Below are positions 10,905 to 21,781 of a DNA stretch of 64,000 nt, one piece after another. This DNA is from Armillaria gallica (lineage: Eukaryota; Basidiomycota; Agaricomycetes; Agaricales; Physalacriaceae), in contig JBANDB010000001.1 of assembly GCA_037576215.1 (NCBI GenBank), forward strand, positions 2,170,001 through 2,234,000, in the 5' to 3' direction. The translations under genes and the position numbers were made by a program. The notes below the pieces were generated by a model. That model ran no database searches. It had not been told where the DNA came from and saw only the letters and a program-made list of their open reading frames with translations. Within the stretch, counting starts at the first letter, position 1. Each line of letters opens with the position of its first letter.

Positions 10905-11047
10905 TAAGAGCGCTATACCACCAGAGATGGTATATTCTTGAGTTCCCCAACCATCGGTACTTTTCCATAAGTGCCTTAGCCCTTAGTCTACGGTGGTGCT
11001 TAGTTTGATGCCTTCAGCTTCGACCTAATCTCCACACGTCTATCAAT

Positions 11048-12850
11048 TTGTACACGAGAAAGGTTTGGGATCAGCAAATTGTTCCCCTTCCGGCAGCGGG
11101 CAGAGGATTCTGTATAGGAATAGCATTTGATTTTGGAGACTACATTCTTTCGTTCAACAGTAGGGATTGCCTTTTTGAAGTAAGTGTGCAGCTGCTGAAA
11201 AGAAGTCTGCTTTTTCATTGCATTCTTTTTTTGTGTCTTGTTTATTAGATCTCATGGCGCAAATGCAAGAAGAACCCATTTCCTTCTCCTCTGTCTTTGC
11301 CTTATAGCACCACCGGCACTGTCTTGGACCACCCCTCTGACAACGAGACTTTGTTACAAACATATCATCTCTGGCTTAGTTCTGCTGTCAGGTTCAGTGG
11401 AAAACATTGGCTTTCAATGGAACCAGTGTGGGTAGCTATCAAAAATGACCACTCTGCGTTTGACGCCTTCAGCATGTATGCCACCAGCATCCTTTGTTTT
11501 CTTGTGGGTAAGCGAGTATATAAGGACGCTTCAATTTATGCTGAGCGTTTCCTACCATTAGGCTTCCCTCCATGGATGCCAATTCGGGAAGTTGTTTGAT
11601 GCCCTTCGAGAATGGCGTGCCTTTGCGAGGCTGCTTACCAGTTCCTTCTCGACTCACACCTGAAGAACAAGTTCAGTCAGCCACATTCAAAGGGGCGCCT
11701 AAAGCTGATGACATGTTTTATGCAGATACAGACTGAAAAGAGCATTGTCTTATGATCATATCAGTCTCTGTGCTACCCTGGAAGATCAAATCAGCTATAA
11801 GGAAGACCTGTATGTCTATCGCAACGAGAAATGTTCCATCAGTGTCATTGCAGACAGAGCTTTCGATGTATGGGACATCGAACAATTGCAGGTTTATATT
11901 TTCCAAGGAGCGGTCCAGATGCGTACCTCTGACACTTTTTTATTATTATTATCAAGGGAAAGGTACCTAAGTTTGACATGTTTCATCCGCGATTACTCCC
12001 CTTTGCAAGACTTCCGGGCCACCTGTGGCACTTGATAGTGCAGGACATTGTGACCATCGACGAAAAGTACCAAGATCCTGTTAGTTCAGCATTCAGACCA
12101 TGCTTTAGATACATGAAAGGAGGAGAGTTGTTTGATTGTGGTAAGAGGATACCACTTTGACACCGCTATGCTTTAACACCTCGCAGATGGAAGCTGCCAT
12201 CTGTTACCCGATACCATATCAGATTCTCACCCTCGAAAGAAGCAGCGAACGACGAATCTTTATAATAGTGCGGATTCCTCTGGGATATGGACACTGTACC
12301 ATATCCCTTCTAATGTGGGAATCGAGCTGAGATGGGTAGCGGCTTGCGATTTCGAAAAAGAGTGCAAATTGTTGGAGGTGCGCTTGTTGCCACTACTTAG
12401 GCTTAACATCATACCATGTTTTTGGGTCATCAAACGCATCAAGTCAGAGTGGGTAGTGGGACCTCTGGATTTCTGTGGCATTTTATTGGTGCAAAAGATG
12501 GGAAATGGACAGTGAGTGAATGATATATCTGGTATTATGGATGTGCCAGAAAACATGCATGCACAGATACATCCATTATGTCAAATACCTGGGCAACGAC
12601 GATCTGAATCCTGCTCCTATCAGTTATCGACTAATTCAAGACATGAAATATCACGTGATGAGTCATACCTGCGATGCTGTCAATGCCACGCGAAAAAGTG
12701 GAACATGGGAACCCGGCTATTGGAGATCTCATGGTAAGGTTTAGATCACGTTATGTTGATGCCCTGAGCCAAATGTCGATAGGCTATGCCTTACATTCCG
12801 CCAAACGGGGGTTCATCAAGATGACCAAAAAGGGTACACCCATCCTTTGA
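11048..12850 (+). CDS. Hypothetical multi-exon protein, start uncertain
   Basis: A run of well-phased exons with no recognised family. Clear pieces: up to 11179 (ending FNSRDCLFE), 11249-11507 (ISWRKCKKNP.., HWLSMEPVWVAI), about 11736-11958 (ATLEDQISYKEDLYVY), about 11960-12140, 12187-12377 (contains RKKQR, a possible nuclear signal), a piece ending at 12511 (GFLWHFIGAKDGKW), 12550-12733 (MHRYIHYVKYLGNDDL) and 12783-12850 ending in TGA. Donors and acceptors are mostly GTAAGT/GTGAGT..AG. The join between 11508 and 11735, and that between 12377 and the next piece, could not be phased, so an exon may be missed or the gene may be damaged. No ATG start was found upstream. Confidence 0.45.
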
Positions 12851-13184
12851 TCCAAATATGCAAAACTCATCCATCTTCGCCATGTACAAGCTCAGGATAG
12901 GCATACCAAAGCAAGACAAATATTTCAAGCCAGACGCAAACATGCAGAAAAGGAACTACTTTTGGTCAGACGCGGCAAGAAGGCAAAGCCATCTGTACTA
13001 AGATGCTTAAGTGCCGATGAATTGGTTGTATCAGGAACTTCCAGTGGTCAGATAGTGAGATGCAGGTTAAGAAGCGAAATGGCAGGTTAAAGCAGGTTAA
13101 GGTGCAGAAACCGCAAGGCTATTAAAGGTGTGAATACACAGGTATATACTCTACTCAGCGAATGTAGTGCAGTATCTAATTTTA
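12851..13184. other. Intergenic with GCAGGTTAA word repeats
   Basis: Between two convergent orphan genes. The word GCAGGTTAA occurs three times between about 13062 and 13100. It probably holds the 3' ends of both flanking transcripts. Confidence 0.5.
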
Positions 13185-14979
13185 TCAGCGAGTTCGCGAT
13201 AGATACTGTCTATGCGATTCCAAAGTACCTATGCAGTTCGAGGTCGGAGCACCCTTTCGTGTGACATCCACTTCATTGACCTTCCTTTTCTTTGCCTTGC
13301 TGTCGCCTGATGTACCGACTTGGGTCTGTGACATGTCAGTGGTCTGTTCGACAGAACTGCAGACTGGTTCTATTTGCTGAGAGTTCCTTGGATTCCTGTT
13401 CTCTCGTTCTGGCGGCGAGGTGCCGATAAAATCTCCATCAGAGTGCGGATCTGGGATCCGTTGTGATAGGTCGCCTGCTAAGCCAACTGGCTCGTCCATG
13501 TTGTATCTGGGGGCCTCTGTATCAGGGCCAATATCATTCGTCTCCTGTATCGTGCCAACCAACGACGGCATATTCAGGCCTGAGTCTTGCAAAGACGTCT
13601 GCGATGTTAACGGGGCATGCACTGGAGGCGTACCGTCAACGTTGTCGTATGCAGGCATAGGACGTGCTGGTCTGGGAGGTGCGCCCAAAGCAGAGACACT
13701 CGATGGAGGCAGGTTGAAATCCAGGGCACCTGGTAGCAACCAACTTCCAGTAAAATTGTCCGTTGAAGGAGGTCGTTGTCTATTAAATGGTAACGAAAAT
13801 GGGGAGAATGAGGGGTAGCCACCTGGTCCCACCGGTGTAGCAGGGAAGGCCTGGTTCCCTCTGTGGGCAAGATGGCTAGCTAGCTGGACCGAGGAATATG
13901 GATCCGCAGGCTGAGTGCCTGTCGTCTGTGATTTGACGACGTTTGTAATGTTTGCAAACACAGGTTTATTTTTTTTTTGTGTAGGTTGAATCTCTGCGGG
14001 TGGGAGCAGCGTCGAGGGATCCGATGTGTCAGATGCAACGACAGCAGGTATTGGCTCAATAGGAATTGGAGTTGAAGCAGTGGGAGTCGCAACATTAGTA
14101 TGCATTGGCGCAGCGGGAACTGGAGTTGGTGCAGTCGGTAGCGGCCGGTATGGACATGTTGATCCTTTGTAAGGACTAGGCTTTGGGGGAGGTGCCCGCT
14201 TCAGAACGCATATCTGATTTATCATACAACTAAAAGCATGCTGTACTGGCTGGTTGTTACGATATATGCTCCAGTGTCGGATGGAGAAGTGTACTTCCAC
14301 AAGGGACCCTGTAAAGCGTTTAATATATGATTTGTTGGAAAGGAAAGTGTTTGCACCTTTCAGCAATGCCAACACCTTGTGAGGAGGTACTGGGGAATCG
14401 TCGATATCAAATACTTTCAAACAGTTAACCCGATGAGTTCGTTTCAATTGGTCGAGACCCGCTTGGTCTTCTGCATTCATGGACCAGGTTTGTATGACTT
14501 CGTCGAGTACATTGTTAGTCGGATCCTGTATGAAATGGTCAGCACCGGTTCACACCTGGTAGATTATAAGGACTCACCAGTGCCTCAAACACAGGTGCTC
14601 CAAACCGAATTTGAGTGGAATGGTTTTCAGTCTGAATGCAACTGCGTGCAGACAATCCTCCCGCAACTTGGGACGTTGCTCCATTGATTCTGCCAACGGT
14701 ATTTGCCCAGTCTTGTCGGAACTCTGGGTCTTGTGGTTCTCCTAACAGCAGGGAGAACTTCGTGTTTTTCATCGGACCAAATTCTTTTTTCCAGCCACCT
14801 AGCTTTTCAACCCAGAACTTCGTTGGAAGTACATCTCCCACCGCGATCAATGATGCCTCTTCAACCGTCCCGTCTGTTGAGTCTCCACTCCGAGTAGCTG
14901 TCAAAATGTGACCACTGCCTCTGAAGGTTTTCCAGCCAAATGCGGCTGAGAAATGCTGGCTTGGGATATACTCTGGCAA
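13185..14979 (-). CDS. Hypothetical proline/serine-rich protein
   Basis: Two exons on the minus strand: 14578-14979 and 13185-14525, with a 52-bp intron (GTGAGT..ACAG); the joined product is 580 residues. The N-terminal 190 residues look folded (FGWKTFRGSGHI, PTKFWVEKLGGWKKEFGP, then HKVLALLKGANTFLSNKSYI). The remainder is a long disordered Pro/Ser/Thr tail with a KAKKRK basic patch near the C-terminus, a possible nuclear localisation signal. No known domain is recognised. Gene status is supported by the long open frame and the clean in-phase intron. Confidence 0.6.
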
Positions 14980-15391
14980 TGGTGGAGGTTAAGACAATGC
15001 TCGTGGTGTCTCTGGGTGGCAATAGACTGTTGTTGAGAACTCCGGTTCTGGTTGATAGACATGCTTTTGAAGAATGATTGGAATCGACTATGATAATACG
15101 CTCAATGATAAAGAACAGGATCTGTTGCATTTCTAATACACCTTTCAACCTTTTAAACCTTAACACAATCTGGCAAACACCTGACATGCAAGATTCATCG
15201 GATTAGAGATCTAAGATTCATCGGAGCTTACCATCTATTTTGATGACAGGGACCATTTGATCATACTACATTAGGTTCAGTAGTTTGCTCGCCGGCATCA
15301 TCCGTAGAACTGTTTTCATGCTGCTTGCAGTGGAACGATCTGAATACATCTTCTCAGGCCGATAAAAAGTCCCATCTGTGTAGCAGACAAA
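14980..15391. other. Intergenic, no gene seen
   Basis: Presumed 5' flank of the minus-strand gene. Short overlapping frames only. Confidence 0.4.
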
Positions 15392-16189
15392 ATGCAGTCG
15401 GATATGACAACACCCGGTTTTCAAGTTCAACATGTTTACTGTCTCAAATTCTATTCCGGCGACTCAGGTGACAATAATTTACATACCCTGACAGGCTTCA
15501 AACTAAAGGAAACATAGTTACCATGGACGATTCGACCAACGACACCATTGTCGTGGTTAGCAGGACACTGGAGATGAAACCCGTTATCTTAAGTGTTCTA
15601 AATGCTGCCAGGTGGCTGTCCGATCCTCTCATCATGATGAACATATTAGTATCAGCGATGGTGGTATGTCAATCAAATTTATCTCGTTGTTACCACTCGA
15701 CTCAATATGCCTTGTGTCAAGTCAAAAAGCTCCATTATACATGATACATGGGAACCTGAAGAAGCCGAACTCTATGGAGAACACAGTTTTCTGCATCTGT
15801 GGCTACGTCCAGAGCAAGTTATGACCACAAACGTTGGAGATGCAGAGATTGCGGTGTGTATCTTCATACCAGACTTGCCCAGCTTCAACCCATGCCTCGC
15901 ATTGGGATTCGCGATGATAAACTTCGTCAAAAATTACGGAAAAGAGGGAATAGTACTCTCTGTTGCATTCGAAGTCAACTCATTTGGAGCGTATGCCATC
16001 CTTTTGCTAGGCAAAGGGTTCAAATCATCGTATGACAAAGCCCAAAGGAAGGCTAAGGAGAGCCCAGACACACATGGAGATGTATGCCACGGAGCACCTA
16101 TGACAGTGCTTCCAGAAAATAACCAGGCAATCAGATTCTTTTTCCAAGACCGGATCTTGATATCGTGCGTTTATACCCAGTTGTGGTGA
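15392..16189 (+). CDS. Hypothetical protein, structure unresolved
   Basis: Several open pieces suggest a multi-exon orphan gene but I could not phase them all. An ATG at 15392 opens a 41-codon frame (MQSDMTTPGFQVQHVY). A cysteine-bearing piece around 15590-15660 reads LKCSKCCQVAVRSSHHDE. The longest piece, about 15720-16189, reads WEPEEAELYGEHSFLHLWLR and later FFFQDRILIS. The CxxCC and FCICG segments might bind zinc, but the spacing fits no family I know. It could equally be a decayed gene. Confidence 0.3.
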
Positions 16190-16628
16190 GTTGAAAATCA
16201 ACCATGTTTATGATACTGAACTTTTATCATGCAGTCTCATGGGATGTAGATAAATGTAGAATCACATAGTACCTACTGGCAATACACTTCATGTGAACTA
16301 GAATGGGTGGCTCCGAAAAGAATGCAACATCATATTATGTGAAAGTTGAAATGACCTAAATGTATAAGAGTTGCCTGTACTTACATGTAAAGCGCATGTT
16401 TCGTCTGTTCTTTTTCCATTTGGTAGGAAAAAATGGCAAATGCCGAAGCTCACCTGCTGCTTCATCCATTGGCTTGTCCCGACTCTCTTCGCTACCTCGG
16501 CTTGTCCCGAGGTAGTAATAATGCTTATACCGCATTTTGAAACTGATGTCGACACAGCTGCGATCCCCTTATAAATGGCCGGCCATGATATACCCAACGT
16601 TATATCAGCCACCCATCTATAGTAACTC
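16190..16628. other. Intergenic with a hairpin
   Basis: Noncoding spacer upstream of the 710-residue gene. It contains a perfect 9-bp inverted repeat (16492-16515) and a twice-repeated word CTTGTCCCGA. Confidence 0.5.
16492..16515. repeat. Perfect 9-bp hairpin, 6-nt loop
   Basis: CTACCTCGG (16492-16500) and CCGAGGTAG (16507-16515) are exact reverse complements around the loop CTTGTC. It lies about 115 bp upstream of the ATG at 16629. It could be a binding site or a transcript hairpin; there is no further support. Confidence 0.6.
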
Positions 16629-18761
16629 ATGGAAAGGCTCGCCTCTGAACCCACTAGATTTGATTCTACGTTCACACTGTACAATGTTCGCAGATCTGTC
16701 AGCTGGTCTGGATACGATTATATCCCTGCTGTTCAAGGGGGACCCTGTTTCCAGATATTCCAGAGAGGATCATATTCAGGCAGGATCGTTGAATACTCCG
16801 GTATTCCAGGACAGGTCGACTGGGTGAAGATGGTAGAACTGTGGTCTCTGAATGCGGATGGATACACGTTTCCGTTCTTCCCTGGAGTCAAAGATCCAGC
16901 CTTTACTCCACATATCCAGCCTACCTCGTTTCACACTCTCGATGGTCATTTAGGGCCCTTCGATGATACGGAGCATCCTCAAGAATACAATGCCACCAAG
17001 CCCTGGCTGGCATTTATACGACCACATCGGGAGTTGGTGGAATGGGCATGTGTTTTGCTGGCATTGATCCAGAAACAAGACAATGTCTGTACGGTGGATC
17101 AGGGCCTAGTGGAGGATCTCCTTCGTTGTAATTTCTGTTTGGACTTGCAGTTGTGGCATGTTAAGGAAAAGCTTCGCAGACATAATAATGACACCAGTAC
17201 CACTACCAATTTCCCCGTGTTTCCCGGACGCAGTGAGATTAGTCTTCTGATTAACGAAGCCTCATACCCCAACATGCTCGATTGCATCGTAGCTATTCAA
17301 AGAGGTCTGTGTCACAAGGATGCATGCATAACCTATCACTCCTTACCCCTCATGCCAAACTCCGATTCCTTGGCTGCTTCTTTCATACGCGTACCTATTC
17401 CAGAGGCAGATATGTCTTTTTTGGGCTTGTGGGGCAATGGACTGAATGAGGATCAACTGGCCTGGTACCATAATGTTGCGAAGGTGCCTGTGTATTTCTC
17501 CCATGAACTCACGTCCGAGGAGATAGCAGACTTTGTTGAGGCTTCCACATACCCTCCTTGTGATCTTACCATTATCAACCAGCGATTCGGTCCCGACTCT
17601 CTATATGATTCCTTCGCCATTGAAAACGCCGTCGATGCCAAAACACGAGCCTTACCGTCAGGAGCATTCAAGCAGAAGATTGAAAGCCACACCCATTTCT
17701 CTTCGAGCAGGATGCAAGGATACACCGAGATGAGAGAACCATGTAGTGTCCAGATGGTATGGACTAGATTGGATGCGAAGCTCCATGGCTACCACAACTA
17801 TATATGGAAAGAAGACTTGCCTCCTGTCTGGCATAGTGACGTATCCTCGACCTATATCAAAAGGATAATATTTAGGTCGCGCGTCCCAGTCATAGAAGCG
17901 CCGAGAGTAGAGGGTGTCAGGGTACCATTCGGCGTGTGGAGACATGTTTTTCAAGTCGAAGATCAGTCCACGCTAACAGATGCGCAAGGACAGTGGTGCT
18001 TCTTGCATGCAGAGAAAGACGACGTGCGATTTGAAGGGAAGGTGTACGATACTTGGTATGACAGACGACAAAGCTTAGCCATCCATTTTACCTTGCCTGG
18101 CCACCTCACCTTCCCGTCTGGATTCATTATGCCCTGGGATCTCATCGATCTATATGGAGCCCCTCCTCCTCCTTGGAGGGTCTACTTCCCCCTCGCTAAC
18201 AGCCACACTCTTTTGCAAGAGGATGGCATCAGTTGGATGTATCCTCAATTTGAGAGTCATTCGGTCGGGTTAAAACCTCCACTTCCTGGCGTGAATCAGC
18301 TACCTTTCACAGACAGCCCCGGAGTCACAGATTCCACCATATTCCATCTGTCTTCCATGGTCCCTTCGCATTCTGTTAGCGTCGGCGTCATGGCGGTGCC
18401 CCACCACAGTTTCGTTAGTACCGGTGTCATGACAGTACCTCGTCCAGCCTTGATATCAGTTGCTAAAGCACCTCGAGGGCTTTTCAGGAACCCTTGGCCC
18501 GATACAGACACAGACACGGACACAGACGGTGTTAAGAGTGGTGCTGCCTCAGTGGTTGCTGTTGACAATGATTTACCTGCTCCAGGAAGATCTAGAGGTG
18601 TAGAGGGAGAAGAGCCGTTCGAACCAGTCAACCTGACAGGTGGGGATATTCACCAAGCCCATGTTCTGGGTCGCTCCGCTCGCGAGCTATGCGACATTGC
18701 CCTGCGATTGGAGTCTATCATCGCTGAATCAGAGGTGGAACTGGATCACGAAGTTTCATAG
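16629..18761 (+). CDS. Hypothetical protein, 710 residues, intronless
   Basis: A single long frame without introns, unusual for this window. The first ~560 residues look globular and are rich in Trp, Tyr, Phe and Pro (SWSGYDYIPAVQGG, WVKMVELWSLNADGY, RVPFGVWRHVFQVEDQ). Residues ~560-650 are low complexity and include a DT repeat (PDTDTDTDTDG) coded by a GACACA-type microsatellite. The end is a short helix-like stretch (ELCDIALRLESIIAESEVEL). No domain recognised and no transposase motif found. Lack of introns among intron-rich neighbours might point to a retrocopy or element origin, but this is only a suggestion. Confidence 0.65.
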   Translation: MERLASEPTRFDSTFTLYNVRRSVSWSGYDYIPAVQGGPCFQIFQRGSYSGRIVEYSGIPGQVDWVKMVELWSLNADGYTFPFFPGVKDPAFTPHIQPTSFHTLDGHLGPFDDTEHPQEYNATKPWLAFIRPHRELVEWACVLLALIQKQDNVCTVDQGLVEDLLRCNFCLDLQLWHVKEKLRRHNNDTSTTTNFPVFPGRSEISLLINEASYPNMLDCIVAIQRGLCHKDACITYHSLPLMPNSDSLAASFIRVPIPEADMSFLGLWGNGLNEDQLAWYHNVAKVPVYFSHELTSEEIADFVEASTYPPCDLTIINQRFGPDSLYDSFAIENAVDAKTRALPSGAFKQKIESHTHFSSSRMQGYTEMREPCSVQMVWTRLDAKLHGYHNYIWKEDLPPVWHSDVSSTYIKRIIFRSRVPVIEAPRVEGVRVPFGVWRHVFQVEDQSTLTDAQGQWCFLHAEKDDVRFEGKVYDTWYDRRQSLAIHFTLPGHLTFPSGFIMPWDLIDLYGAPPPPWRVYFPLANSHTLLQEDGISWMYPQFESHSVGLKPPLPGVNQLPFTDSPGVTDSTIFHLSSMVPSHSVSVGVMAVPHHSFVSTGVMTVPRPALISVAKAPRGLFRNPWPDTDTDTDTDGVKSGAASVVAVDNDLPAPGRSRGVEGEEPFEPVNLTGGDIHQAHVLGRSARELCDIALRLESIIAESEVELDHEVS
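18499..18530. repeat. GACACA-type microsatellite inside a gene
   Basis: A short imperfect hexamer run (GATACAGACACAGACACGGA and on) codes the alternating Asp-Thr stretch near the C-terminus of the 710-residue protein. Confidence 0.7.
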
Positions 18762-19407
18762 CTCAGGACGAATGAACAGATAGATTCTTCGTGCGTTGTA
18801 TATCACATGAATACAGTTGTTTCTTCTTGGATTCCATAGGGGATATCAGTTCGACCAATCCAATAGTATTCAGACTGCAGTGAACCACGACTACATCTAC
18901 TATAAGTGATTGTAAGCACTCAGGTTGTAAAAAGACCATATGCTGTATATGCAGGACTTTGTAATTTCCAACCAAACCAATCCTCGCAGTGTAGTTACGG
19001 GTATTAAGGCATAGAATGCATCACCTATTATTGTTATTGATTTCCATTGGGACATATGATGACTACTATTGGATAATTACATACATGCAAGCTTGAATGG
19101 CCTGAATTGCTTTCCACTGACTGAAGGTTAAATCACATCTAAATGCTACTGCCCTTTTCCAAGTGTTCGTCGACTATGATATTGCTTTTCTTCCTCTTCT
19201 CTTCTCTAGGCGAAGCAACTTCCACTTCCGCTTTTCGCTTCCTCAAGATGACTGCAAACTTCCCCCAGATTGCGGGCACTGTTTAAACGTATCAAACATG
19301 GCTGTAGTCAAATAACATTCGGTGCTTACAGCCTGTAGTCAATGGACCGGCACCGACACCGAGGTTCGATCCACTAGCCCTTGCTTTATTTTTCCCAGCT
19401 TGAGTCG
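18762..19407. other. Intergenic, no gene seen
   Basis: AT-rich spacer between convergent genes. No open frame with recognisable content. Confidence 0.4.
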
Positions 19408-20421
19408 TCACAGGTCTGTCATCTGAAGTATTGGGTTCTGAACAGGTTCAGTTACTTGTAGAATAGTGGACTGGAGCATACCATCCTGCACAGCGGGACC
19501 GAAAATATTAGCTGCCTTCAACTCCGCCGAGAATGAGAAACTCATATCTGCAATGACACCAGGCAGTGAACCAACCGGTACCAGTATTTTTATGGATTTC
19601 AAGGAGGCGTTGAAGGAGTCTCTATTGTCAATGCGATAATGCTTTATCTGTTTGTTTATAATATATTTCGTGAGTAAGACTGGTGAATCGAGCAGTAGTT
19701 GACATGCCTCGAATGTCAACAAGCACAATGAACCTCCTACAGCTTTCTCTGCACCAGCACCCATCGGAATGGTACAGCCTCTGTGGTCCCTGATATTGAT
19801 GGGATTAATGCAGTGGCGCACAGTACATTCCCTGAACGGCTCTCGAAAGCTTGGAGGTACCACATACCTCTGAGTGACAGTGTCCTGGGAATCCATTACC
19901 TAGGCGAGCGAGAGGGTGTCGTGTCAGAGATATCATAGTTAAAACATGATAACAAGGAATCAAAAGTTTTTTTCCTTAAACATCTTGGCTGTGAACCGAA
20001 TTTCCGTGCCTGAAGTCCTCGACAATAACATATCCATAGGTTGCCCAACAGACACGTGCTTTTGAAGGCATCCAAGAACAGAGATCGCTTGATTCCAGTC
20101 TTCCATGAATATGGTACCAACGGGAGGCTTCACATGGAGTAGCCATTTAAGCTTAGGTAACGCTTTTGGATATCTCTCGTCAAAATCTCCCATCCCGGAA
20201 AGTTTATTGTACCATCCTGCTGAAAAAGGTACAGCGACCAAGGAGACCAACATGGGTTCAGTATTCAGTGTAACATCTGACTTTGAGCATAAGATATCAG
20301 TGCCGCCAACACTACACCAGTCTGCCGTGTCGACGAAGTGTGAACTGGCCAGATAGCTCTGGGATACAAGCAAGTTTGCTTGTTTCATGAATAACCCGAA
20401 CTTGTTGTCTGGCATAGTCAA
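19408..20421 (-). CDS. Hypothetical protein in two consecutive frames
   Basis: Two open frames follow each other on the minus strand: 19960-20421 (153 residues, starts MTMPDNKFGLFMKQANLL) and 19408-19896 (162 residues, starts MDSQDTVTQRYVVPPSF). The first ends at TGA just after a run of seven A (EKNF stop), and 64 bp separate them. No ordinary GT donor removes that stop in phase, so either the A-run carries a frameshift, a distant donor is used, or these are two genes. Composition is similar in both halves. Family not recognised. Confidence 0.4.
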
Positions 20422-20817
20422 GGTTATATGTCTTGATACAGCAAGTCAAACATAGGTTATTGTACTGTGGTTATAGGTTATAACGAATGCATGATACCGA
20501 AAGCAGATCTGGAAAGATCTGCTACGGACTTTGCCACCTGGTACGTGCGGAATTTGCTGCCTACTGGAGGGGCACTAGATCTAGATGTTGATCGTAGTAC
20601 TTTACCGATGATGCTTGCTCTGGTATCTTCTCTTATTTACTCTCCTGGCCTTTGTGCAATGAAAGCAGACAAATATATTTGTATGGAAATTTTGTGTAAC
20701 TCACCCTAATACAAAGAATAATCTAACAATCTTCTGTGCCCTTTGCCCATCAACTTTGATTGCAGTACTCGTCCTGGGTCTGATTCCGACACCCTCCGCC
20801 CATTCTCTGATCACATC
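20422..20817. other. Intergenic, no gene seen
   Basis: Spacer between two minus-strand genes. An 80-codon plus-strand frame at 20467-20709 has no support. Confidence 0.4.
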
Positions 20818-21355
20818 TCATGCAAAGAGGTTGTGCGACGGTGGATTCCTAATGAGGAAGGTGCAGAGAGGGCACCGTGCAGGTGTACCAGCACCACGCG
20901 GCAAAAGGGAGACGTTTTCCTCATGATTTTGGAGATGCCTAACAATACAGTATGCACAGAATGTGTGCCCACAACTTAACCTAAGCGAGAACACACGGAT
21001 CATGAGGCACATATATAAGTACATGCGAAACTCACGTCATTGGTGCCCACATACACTCCTTACACAGACCACATTGATATTCAACGGGTATTTCTGTGGC
21101 CAAAATGAGCAACTGAAATCCAACGATGGGTGATTGTTTACCTCTTTCTTCATGTTCTCCCTTGCAGTTATCCATGTCGTCAACGACAAAAGGCGTATCT
21201 TTCGAACCACTGCCGTCCAGACCTTCAAGGTACATCGCTATCTTTGTGACCCTTTTGGGTGCAAGACGAACAAGTGGCCGGTAGCTTTGAAAAGTTCTCG
21301 AGTAGGCACAATTTGCACAGATGGAAACGTGTCCATGGCATCGTGTGTTGGGCAT
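20818..21355 (-). CDS. Small RING-finger protein (predicted E3 ligase)
   Basis: Exon 1 is 21036-21355 and exon 2 is 20818-20980, joined across a 55-bp intron (GTGAGT..TTAG) that splits the RING domain; the product is about 160 residues. The RING reads CGLCKEC, then after the intron LSCGHTFCAYCIVRHL and later ARCPLCTFLI: C-x2-C, then C-x-H-x2-C-x2-C and C-P-x-C, a C3HC4-type layout. In-phase segment 21094-21141 (48 bp, GTAAAC..ACAG) could be a further intron. The N-terminal 80 residues carry a SCANC-like cysteine pair and an acidic stretch. RING proteins of this kind recruit E2 enzymes to ubiquitinate substrates. Its neighbours are F-box genes, also of the ubiquitin system, but physical linkage is no proof of joint action. 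Confidence 0.72.
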
Positions 21356-21781
21356 GCTGTAGAAAAAGAAGGCACAGCAAAGGACCGAGGCACTGAGTCG
21401 AGCAGAGTCGCTAGGTGTTATTTAAGACAGATAAATGGACTGAACACAGAAATCACCGAAGTATCGGAAATCACCGAATTGTCGGAAAATACCTAATTTC
21501 CCATGTGGTACCTATCCAGAAATGCTAAAGATGCACTGTACTTATACCGCGATAGTTTGCACTATGCACCATTCAGACTCACAATGTCTTGATGGAACCA
21601 GTAGGTGTTTGCCTCCTAAATCGACGTCGCAGCTCATACTATATCGCTTAGAGAGTTGTCCTGCGGTTGCCCCTTGGGTCCTGCATATATGGATATTAAA
21701 CGTCTCAGACGAACTTGCAAACTTCCGCGCTCCTTCTCCATCCTCATTCATAGCAATGTTCCTCCGGATCTTTCTCAGACG
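21356..21781. other. Divergent spacer between RING and F-box genes
   Basis: Likely shared upstream region of the minus-strand RING gene and the plus-strand F-box gene. It contains a short run of related words (GAAATCACCGAA, GTATCGGAAATCACC, TTGTCGGAAAATACC) near 21450-21490. Confidence 0.45.

Noticed and set aside
19350..19390. GGTTCGATCC-like word suggesting a tRNA T-arm
   Set aside because: The flanking bases do not pair into a T-stem and no acceptor or anticodon arm can be drawn.
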